From Tricholoma matsutake (taxonomy: Eukaryota; Basidiomycota; Agaricomycetes; Agaricales; Tricholomataceae): DNA of 64,000 nt. The stretch is taken from NCBI GenBank assembly GCA_026075535.2, contig AP026549.1:9548001-9612000 (forward strand). Direction: 5' to 3'. The notes beneath the pieces were generated by a model. The model was not told the DNA's origin and did not search any database. It was given only the letters and a program-made list of their open reading frames with translations. Made by a program: the position numbers and the translations under genes. This document shows positions 41,176 to 48,747 of this stretch, piece after piece (positions within the stretch are counted from its first letter, which is position 1; each line of letters starts with the position of its first letter).

Positions 41176-43044
41176 CGTAAACGCTCCTTGACTTGTTACA
41201 ACCACCATAAATAGTGGTAAACACCTCTGCTCAACGTTGCACGCGACGTCGACACCTCAATTTTTGTCCGATTTTCGATCGGATTTCACCATCACGAACG
41301 CTCTCGGCGTCTCCAGGCTTGCCCTGATTTGCTAAGAGATCCGTCCATCCGATCTCCGGGGATGTCTCGGTCATTGTTTCCAACAGTGACTGCTATCTGT
41401 CTTGTTCCCCTTGGCTTCGAGGATCCTGGCTAGGTGAGTGATGTCTATGAAAGAGTAGTCTGGGTCCCTATGGGGGCTTAGAGCGGGTGTGGGATGCCTG
41501 CTTCAATGCTTGCCCAAGTAGAAGCGCTTGTTTAGCTGGGGGAGGTCTGGCTTAGGGGGAAGGACGTTCTTACTGGACTGCTGGCCGTCTGGGAGGCTCC
41601 CAGCCTCCATGCTCTGTGAGTTTCTATTACTAGAGACATGCTACACTGACTACCCGTTGGAATACACCATCGTTAAAAGGGGCCGGGCGATGGTGCCCCC
41701 TGACAGCTAGGTCGACGCTCTGGTGGCCGCTACTCACCACCAACTCTCTACCTCTGGTGCTCACTCTTTTAGGGTGTTATGACCCGGGTTCAATCTTCTC
41801 CCACCAGGCAACAGGATGTGCGGCCTGTTCGCCCCCTCGGAGCGTTTGGAGGCTGTATCGGGTGGACCTGGAACTGAGATAAGGGGCCATCTGTTATCAA
41901 CCTTACGCTACGTATTCTGACTGTTATCGTCATTTACCTGTGCTAACTCACTCTCAATGCCCAAACGGCTGAACAGAGACCAAACCACACGCTGGGGCCT
42001 TCACGACCCCACCTTGATTACGGGTGACATCGTTGGCGATGATGCCCAACACTACGACACCCAGTTCTCACAGAATGAACTGGAGGTAGCAGCTGCCCTA
42101 GGCAGTTTGAGATCTGTGGGCTGGGGAGGACCTCCCTGACCCTGACGACTACGTGGACTCTCTTGCTAGGCAGGAGGCCCTCGCTTACACTGCACGCTGC
42201 GTATTTCGATCACTAGCATCATATACCAGTACTAACTTGCTCCTGATGCCCAAGCGGACAACCAGAGACGATCGTTCCAATGATCCTACGCCTCCGGCAG
42301 CTGTTCCAGCTTCCTGTGTGGCGATGCCAACAGCTCTAGCAGAGCTCCAATCTGGGGAACCCTCGTTCCCAGTACAGTGCCGTCATCATCACAGATGGCC
42401 GTGCTGCTACTTGTGTGGGGCATTCCGCTCCACACCCATCACCGCCAGTCCGCTGGCTGCTGTCAGGTTGGTGACAAATGTCGCTACCCTTTACGTTCTC
42501 CCCGCTGCGGGGGGGAAATTGCTATTGAGTGCATGTGCTGGCAGTGCATTTGCTCGAGGGGGGCTTTGGCCCCCTGCTTACGGCGGTTCCGGTGAATAAC
42601 CAGGTGAACAACCAGCTGCCACATTACTGTTACTCGTGCATGACACGGTGATGGTCCACCTCGTTTGTCCGGGGTGGTCAATCCTCGTTGGCTGGGAGTA
42701 TGCGGACGGTTATTCCTCCCGCAAGGGGGGATTTACGGTGAATTGACACCACTGCGCCTGATCTGACTTCGGTTGGATATGTGGCCGGGGGACCGCTTCG
42801 CACCAGCTGACGATCTAATGGCTAGCTTCGGGAGGGGATCCCCCCCTCCAGATTATTGCCTTTCCTGGCTGAGAGGCCAACGTCTGTGGCACTGCCCGCC
42901 TAAAGTGGCTAAAACGAGGACCTGGGTAGGATATGGGTGAGGGGAAGCGTAGTTATAGTAGTACCCAAGTTTGTACCCTGCTCCGCGGACTGCGATCGAG
43001 CCCCGCGTTATAAATTGTTGACCCAAAAAAAAAAAAAAAAAAAA
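41176..43044 (+). mobile_element. Element L: satellite 2c (internally rearranged), inserted in G
   Basis: Begins with six extra bases, then the canonical 5' end CGCTCCTTGACTTG at 41182. The leader runs to 41956, followed by the remodelled coding region 41957-42599, a 3'UTR of about 420 nt and poly(A) at 43025-43044. The TSD AACCACCAGGTTCT is at 41162-41175 and 43043-43056. It is nearly identical to U (57428-59275), so the rearranged form has itself been copied. The leader carries the ACCAC/GTGGT and TCCGAT/ATCGGA hairpins and no gene. Confidence 0.93.
41957..42599 (+). pseudogene. Remodelled satellite ORF of L with two start regions
   Basis: The first start (MPKRLNRDQTTRWGLHDPTLITGDI, 41957) gives 60 codons and then a stop in the region matching the DLWAGEDLSDP segment of intact copies. 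The central two thirds of the gene is missing. A second copy of the start region follows (MPKRTTRDD at 42246, 289 bp after the first). It is joined to the 3' end of the coding region (LQSGEPS...). The normal protein cannot be made. The same layout in U shows this is a subfamily trait. Confidence 0.78.
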
Positions 43045-45118
43045 CCACCAGGTTCTATTGGAGATTATCTCTCGGTCGGGGTTCCCTGCACAAGTAGTGA
43101 ACTTCTTCCGTTCATACCTAGTCGGTCGCAAAACGACCTACAAATGGAATGCTTTCTCATCTAGCTCCTTTGCAGCCGATGTGGGAGTGGGCCAAGGCTC
43201 TGCCCTGTCCCCTGTCTTATCGGCGTTATACTTAACGCCCATTATGAAGCTCTTCAGAAGAAGCGAAATCGGCAGAGATGTCGATCTCATGTCTTACGTG
43301 GACGATGGCACCCTCATCGCCCGTTCTCCACAGCTGGAGGATAACCTCCCCCTGCTCAAAAAAGCGTATGGCTGGATATTCCAGGCGTTCACTTCCCTCG
43401 GGCTTGTCCTGGAACATGACAAGTCTGAGATATTTCACTTCTCAAGGGCAAGGAGGTTCACTCCCCTACCCATTGATCTCGGGTTTGCCCCATACACGGG
43501 CAACACCCCCCTCAAACCCAAGGTTACCTGGAGGTACCTTGGCTTCTTCTTTGACCGCAAACTCTCTTTCAAGGAGCACACGCGGTTTTACTCCACCAAA
43601 GCCCTTACCACTGCGAGGGCGATGGGAATGCTCGGCAATTCTGTTAGAGGGCTAACCCCTATGCAGAAACGCCTTCTGTACCGTTCGTGTGTCGTACCCA
43701 TCATGACATATGGACTCAGACTATGGCATTTCAAAGGCGCTCGCATCAAAGGTGTCATCAAAACGTTGGCCCAAGTGCAGTCCATCGCTGCACGTTGGAT
43801 CCTCGGTGCATTCAGAACCACCCCAATTGGTGGCCTGGAAAGTATCGCCGGACTGCTGCCTATGCAGCTGTTACTGCGACGCCTGGTCGATAGAGGAGTG
43901 TTCAGAACCCCTCTGTTGGCTCCATCTCACCCTCTAAGAGCAATCTTAGGGCCTAACCACGTCGGTACGACCCACTCTCATGAGCTAGGACTCTGGGGAG
44001 GAAACGTGCTCGACACACTCAACCTGCAAGGTCCATCTGTCGCCTCGGCCGCAGCTCTGGCCCTCGTACCAGGCGATGAGTTCGACCCCTTTGGGGAAGA
44101 AAACACACCTGGAAACAGAGTGAAGGATCTATTCCCCACTCGCTTTTCCTCCCATCGCCTCACCTCTAAGGAGGATGGAGCGAGGAATGCCTACAGGAGT
44201 GACCTCGACAAAGCCTGGGCTTCGGCCCAGGTGGAGGATGATACTCTCGTCATTGCAGTGGACGCCTCAGTGCCCACAGATGCTAAATTCCAGGCTGTCG
44301 CCTGCGCTCTTGTCTTTGGACAGGGAGAACAGATCGATCGCGTTGTCTCTGCTTCTGGGAGGAGAACCCCCCCAGAAGTCGAACTCTTCGCTCTCCAATT
44401 GGGCGTCTCGGCTGCGTGCAGCAGAGGTTGCAGAAAATTGGTGATATTCTCGGATTCGACTACGGGCATTGAGTCCCTTGTCGATCCTAAACCACGCTCT
44501 GGGCAAATCTTTGCCTTGGACGCCTGTCGCTCCCTTCGTCCCTGGCTAGCGGGAGACGAGGAGAGAAATGTAACATTCTGGCATGTCCCCTCGATGTTCG
44601 AGTGGAACGTTCACAAGATGGCTCACGATGTAGCTACATCTACCAAGATCTCCGTGGGCAGACACCCGCGGACGTCTTTAGATTACCTTAGAAACCAGGT
44701 CGAAAAGGCCGTTTGTAAGGATTGGCACACCCGGTTCGCAGATCCTGCGTACCGGGGACGACACTTCTACCAACTTAAAGGGGTCGGTGGAAAACCAGTT
44801 TTACCCTCGACTCACAAAGGTGGGCCCTGGCTGAAAGTAATGGGAAACAACACTACGTTGACCTCCCGTTCGACTCGTATGATCACTGGCCATGCTCCTA
44901 TTGGGGAGTATCGCCAACGTCTATCCCTCGATGGGGAATACCAATGTTGGTGCCTTGGCCCCGAGATACAAACTCGAGACCACTTACTACGCGTCTGCCC
45001 CAAGGTGGATCGCAAAGAAACTCGTGCAAGCCCCGACTCCGTCGAAGGTTTCCACGAATTCATGGACAACAATCCTGCACTAGGATCGTTCAACTCACTT
45101 GCGTGGGACCCAGGATAG
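43045..45118 (+). pseudogene. ORF2 3' part of element G
   Basis: Continues the G ORF2 after L, from HQVLLEIISRSGFPAQ to the normal stop: GVGQGSALSP, YVDD, RNase H and the Cys/His cluster are all present and open. It is about 690 codons. A start-codon-like ATT/ATG situation near 43058 allows a long open frame, but the true start of this gene is 19062. Confidence 0.93.
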
Positions 45119-45662
45119 GTTGTGCGCGCAGGGCGTATGACCCTCGTCTGGTTCTAGCTAGTGTTATCGGTATGTCGGGGTGGCCGTAGGGCACCAGACG
45201 AGTCCGTTAACCCTCATAAAGGGGGCCCACCCGTGTTCAGGAGCGACTGTCAGGGAGGGGGGACACAAAACTAGGTACTGGTTCGGGGAGGCGCCTGAGC
45301 GCTTCCAGATCCACTGTCGGTTGTGCGTTACGGCTTTGATGCCGACCACGCCTTCCTTTCCGAGCTGAGAGGCTCACGTCGGGGCGGCAGTTTCCCCTAA
45401 ATCTTGCACTCATACCCGTAGGGATTCGGGGAACACGGCATCGTCAAGCTCGAGTTGTCGGTACGCCACCACTGGCAAGTCCGTTTACTCGATAAAGGGG
45501 GCCCCCTTAGTGGTCGTTGCAGCTATCCAGGTGGTTGGTGCGAAGATCAGCAGGAGGAGGACTTGGGCTGGGCGTAGTGTACTTCGTTTGTATGTCTCTA
45601 CCGCGGACTGCGATCGGGCGCCGCGTTATAAACTTTTGACCCAAAAAAAAAAAAAAAAAAAA
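45119..45662 (+). other. 3'UTR and poly(A) of element G
   Basis: No gene. Same order of motifs as the K 3'UTR: two degenerate ATAAAGGGGGCCC repeats, the terminal CGCGG/CCGCG hairpin, then GTTATAAACTTTTGACCC and about 20 A ending at 45662. The TSD copy follows. Confidence 0.85.
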
Positions 45663-45808
45663 GGGTAGGCCTGGAGACGCCGAGAGCGTTCGTGATGGCG
45701 AAATCCGATCGAAAATCGGACGAAAATTGGAGTGTCGATGTCGCTTGCAACGTTGAGCAGAGGTGTTTACCACTATTTATGGTGGTTGTAACAAGTCAAG
45801 GAGCGTTG
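45662..45808 (-). other. 5' terminal piece of element F
   Basis: The 5' end of satellite F left on the right side of G. It starts with the TSD copy (45662-45675) and ends with the canonical satellite 5' terminus at 45805 plus three extra bases. It contains the TCCGAT/ATCGGA and ACCAC/GTGGT hairpins. No gene. Confidence 0.9.
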
Positions 45809-46118
45809 ATCCTGCGCTAGGATCGTTCAACTCACTTGCGTGGGATCCAGGATAGGTTGTGCGCGCAGGGCGTATGACCCCCATCTAGTTCTGGCCAGTG
45901 TTATCGGTATGTCGGGGTGGCCGTAGGGCACCAGACGAGTCCGTTAACCCTCATAAAGGGGGCCCACCCGTGTTCAGGAGCGACTGTCAGGGAGGGGGGA
46001 CACAAACCCAGGTACTGGTTCGGGGAGGCGCCTGAGCGCTTCCAGATCCACTGTCGGTTGCGCGTTACGGCTTCGACGCCGAATACGCCCTCCTTTCCGA
46101 GCTGAGAGGCTCACGTCG
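45809..46118 (+). pseudogene. ORF2 end and first half of the 3'UTR of element C
   Basis: The last 15 codons of ORF2 (...LGSFNSLAWDPG, stop at 45853-45855) are followed by the first part of the 3'UTR. It starts with the TSD copy of F and ends at the target of M (GAGGCTCACGTCG, 46106-46118). The second half of the 3'UTR continues at 47274. Confidence 0.9.
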
Positions 46119-47273
46119 ATGATCTGGCTCTCGAGCTTGGGCTCGAGGCCAACAATAATCAAGAGCTCGGCATCGCCGAACTCCTCTATCCGGAGGGGCA
46201 GCAGGAGCAATCCGCGCTGCCCCTCCCCACATCACCGGGTTCATCCGCCATCCCAGAGTTGGTGGAGGATGAGCCTCCGTTGTCGAGAGATGAGAGGGTG
46301 GACATAACGTCCACCTCTCATGGCTTTCTACACTTACTGGAGGCTATGACGATTTTCGTCGGTACCATCCGAGTATCCGCCGTTCCGCTCATAGAGAGGA
46401 ACGCATGGCGCCAGATGGCATGGGAACTATTCACTACCACCTGGCGATTGTCCGAGCCAATGTCGGCAGAACTAGCAGCTGCCGGATTGCCTCTCGATCT
46501 CACGTCACCGGAAGCCTTCAGGGCTTCCTACGCGGCTAGGCAGGCAGCTCATGCAGAGCTCCATCATGAGGAACCCTCGTCCTCATCACGGCGCCGTCAT
46601 CCTCGAGGTCCTCGGAGACAGCCGCGCCGCCACCTATAGGGGAACACCCCTCCACAACCACGCCCACCCAATACTTGGGGGCCGATATCGGGATAGTGAC
46701 ATCGTGTCGCTTCCCTCCACCTTCCCCCCGCTGCGGGGGGGATGTTGTCATCGAGTGCACGCACATGTCGGCGTTTGCTCGAGGGGAGGCTTCGGCCCCC
46801 CTGCCTACGGTAGTTCCGGTGAATAACCAGGTGAGCAACCAGCTACCACATCTCTGTCACTCGTGCGCAAACACGGTGATGGTCCACCCCATTCGTCTGG
46901 GGTGGTCAATCCTCGCTGGCTGGAAGTAGGCTATCGGTTATTCCTCCCGCAAGGGGGGATTTACGGTGAATTGACACCACTGCGCCTGATCTGACTTCGG
47001 TTGGATATGTGGCCGGGGGACCGGTTGGTACCAGCGGGCGACCTAATGGCTAGCTTCGGGAGGGGGAGGCTTCCCCTCCGGATTATTGCCTTTCCTGGCT
47101 GAGAGGCCAACGTCTGTGGCACTGCCCGCCTAAAGTGGCCAAAACGAGGACCTGGGTGGGAGATGGGCGAGGGGAACGCGTAGATATAGTAGTACCCTAG
47201 TTTGTACCCTGCTCCGCGGACTGCGATCGAGCCCCGCGTTATAAATTGTTGACCCAAAAAAAAAAAAAAAAAA
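46119..47273 (+). mobile_element. Element M: 5'-truncated satellite 2d, inserted in C
   Basis: A divergent satellite. It starts within the coding region, which ends at 46639. The 3'UTR is 46640-47255 and poly(A) is 47256-47273. The TSD GAGGCTCACGT is at 46106-46116 and 47274-47284 (one C/T difference follows). The 3' tail CGTTATAAATTGTTGACCC matches the other subfamilies. The 3'UTR has the usual C/G hairpins and no gene. Confidence 0.9.
46121..46639 (+). pseudogene. Satellite ORF of M, C-terminal part (subfamily 2d)
   Basis: An open frame without a start of its own, from about the QELGIAELLYPEG segment to the stop. It is clearly the same protein as in D/F/P but more diverged. The ELVEDE, ERNAWRQMAWELFTTTWR and PLDLTSPEAFRASYAA segments and the Arg-rich end are kept, while the Pro-rich hinge is rewritten. 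The pattern of conserved blocks suggests selection on the protein. Confidence 0.75.
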
Positions 47274-47570
47274 GAGGCTCACGTTGGGGCGACAGTTTCC
47301 CCTAAATCTTGCACACATACCCGTAGGGACTCGGGGAACACGGCATCGTCAAGCTCAAGTTGTCGGTACGCCACCACTGGCAAGTCCGTTTACTCGATAA
47401 AGGGGGCCCCCTTAGTAGTCGTCGCAGTTATCCAGGTGGTTGGTGCGAAGATTAGCAGGAGGAGGACTTGGGCTGGGCGTAGTGTACTTCGTTTGTATGT
47501 CTCTGCCGCGGACTGCGATCGGGCGCCGCGTTATAAATTTTTGACCCAAAAAAAAAAAAGAAAAAAAAAA
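47274..47570 (+). other. End of the 3'UTR and tail of element C
   Basis: Second half of the C 3'UTR, with the second ATAAAGGGGGCCC motif copy, the CGCGG/CCGCG hairpin and GTTATAAATTTTTGACCC. The 23-nt A tract (47548-47570) is interrupted by one G. The right flank is satellite N coding sequence. No gene. Confidence 0.88.
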
Positions 47571-47928
47571 GAGGTTGGAAATCGAAGCCACCTCTGATGC
47601 CATGCTACATCTACTGGACATGATGACCTCATTTGTAGGTACCGTCCGTGTATCCACAGTTCCTCTCAATGACAGGAACTCTTGGCGTCAGATGGCGTGG
47701 GAGCTCTTCACCACCACCTGGCGATTTTCAGGGAGCATGATGGAGTCGCTTCGCGCGGCATCAGCTCCCCTCGACCTTACATCTCCGGCAGCCTTCCAGG
47801 CTTCCTATGCGGCGATGCAGGCGGCTCAGTCTGGTCCACCAGCGGCAGAGCCCCCAACCGAGGAACCCTTGTCCCCGGAACGGCGTCGACGTCCTCGTGG
47901 CCCCCGCCAACGTCCACACCGAGCTTGA
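47571..47928 (+). pseudogene. Satellite ORF of N, C-terminal 118 codons
   Basis: Open frame matching the C-terminal half of the 276-aa protein in S2: RLEIEATSDAMLHLLDMMTSF, the WRQMAWELFTTTWR block, PLDLTSPAAF and the Arg-rich end. It was separated from its N-terminus by the insertion of C at GAGGTTGGAAATCG. Confidence 0.8.
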
Positions 47929-48558
47929 AGAAGGGGACCCCCCCTTCTCTTCACCGCCCACTAGGGCTGTTGTCGGGATGGTGACATTATGTCGCCACCC
48001 TTTACCTTCCCCCCACTGTGGGGGGGATGATGTCACCGAGTGCATGCTCAGAGTAGCATTTGCTCGAGGGGGGGGCCTTGACCCCCTACCTACAGTAGCT
48101 CTGGTGAATAACCAGCTACGGCAGTTCCGGTGAATAACCAGCTGCCTCGTCACTGTCACTTGTGCGTGGACACAGTGATGGTCCACCTCACTCACCCGGG
48201 GTGGTCAATCCTCATTGTCTGGTGAAAGACGGTTACTCTTCCCACAAGGGAGGACTTACGGTGAATTGACACTGCTTGCGCCTGATCTGACTTCAGTCGG
48301 ATATGTGGCCGGGGGGACCGAGATAGCACCAGACGGTGAACTAACGGCTAGCCTTTGTAGGGGGGGCCCCTCCCCTACAGATTATTGCCTTTCCTGTCTG
48401 AGAGGACAACGCTGGTACGCCCGCCGTAACGTGGCTTCTGCAAGGGACCTGGTGTGGGATGCGGACATAGGGAATGCGTAGTCTTAGTAGTACCTTGTTT
48501 GTATCTTGACCCGCGGACTGCGATCGAGCCCCACGTTATAAATTGTTGACCCCAAAAA
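47571..48558 (+). mobile_element. Element N: 3' part of satellite 2b, host of C, inserted in O
   Basis: Right-hand part of a plus-strand satellite split by C. The coding end is 47571-47928 and the 3'UTR 47929-48553, with a very short tail of five A (48554-48558). Its 5' part lies left of the window. The right flank is antisense ORF2 of O. The 3'UTR contains a tandem near-repeat of a GGTGAATAACCAGC-type unit around 48095-48140, a 2b feature. Confidence 0.85.
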
Positions 48559-48747
48559 GACCTGGGCAGACGCCCAAGCCTTATCGAGGTCACTCCTGTA
48601 TGAGTTCCTCGCTCCATCCTCCTTAGAGGTGAGGCGATGAGAGGAGAAGCGAGTGGGGAATAAGTCCCTCACTCTGTTTCCAGGTGTGTTTTCTTCCCCG
48701 AAGGGGTCGAATTCATCGCCTGGCACAAGGGCCAGTGCTGCAGCCGA
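48559..48747 (-). pseudogene. ORF2 fragment of element O
   Basis: Encodes a segment from AAALALVPGDEFDPFGEENTPGNRVRDLFPTRFSSHRL to the start of the DLDKAWASAQV stretch. It is open but cut on both sides, by N at 48558 and P at 48748. The target of P, AGTGCTGCAGCCGA, is 48734-48747. Confidence 0.88.

Larger units (their letters stand above)
17012..45661 (+). mobile_element. Element G: full-length LINE inserted in F, host of H, I and L
   Basis: The 5' terminus is at 17012 (CATCGCTTCTTG), the 5'UTR is 17012-17138 and ORF1 is 17139-19061. ORF2 is in four pieces (19062-19195, 21886-23364, 40955-41175 and 43045-45118). The 3'UTR is 45119-45642 and poly(A) runs to 45662. The TSD AGGGTAGGCCTGGA is at 16998-17011 and 45662-45675. 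Once one TSD copy per insertion is removed, the ORF2 pieces add to 134+1465+209+2062 = 3870 nt, exactly the intact length. G was therefore complete before being hit three times. Confidence 0.94.
14936..45808 (-). mobile_element. Element F: full-length satellite 2a, split by G
   Basis: The poly(T) is 14936-14956, the 3'UTR 14957-15554, the ORF 15555-16364 and the leader 16365-17011. The 5' terminal part lies at 45662-45805 after element G, with three extra bases before the TSD. The TSD ATCCTGCGCTAGGA(T) is at 14922-14935 and 45809-45822. The 5' terminus reads CGCTCCTTGACTTG on the minus strand. An oddity is that the 3' terminal hairpin found in other copies is missing: about 22-24 nt are gone between two GCGG repeats near 14974. 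The leader 16365-17011 shows no gene. Confidence 0.93.
7533..47570 (+). mobile_element. Element C: LINE in four pieces, host of A, D, F and M
   Basis: Plus-strand autonomous element inserted in satellite N. Pieces in the window are 7536-7900 and 14669-14935 (ORF2), 45809-46118 (ORF2 end and 3'UTR) and 47274-47570 (3'UTR and an A-rich tail with one G at 47560). Removing D, F and M with one TSD copy each restores continuous sequence. The ORF2 pieces then total 653 nt against 663 in K, matching the single 10-bp deletion at about 7846. Its 5' part lies left of the window, so its own TSD (GAGGTTGGAAATCG would be expected) cannot be tested. Everything else between these coordinates is nested elements. 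Confidence 0.88.
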
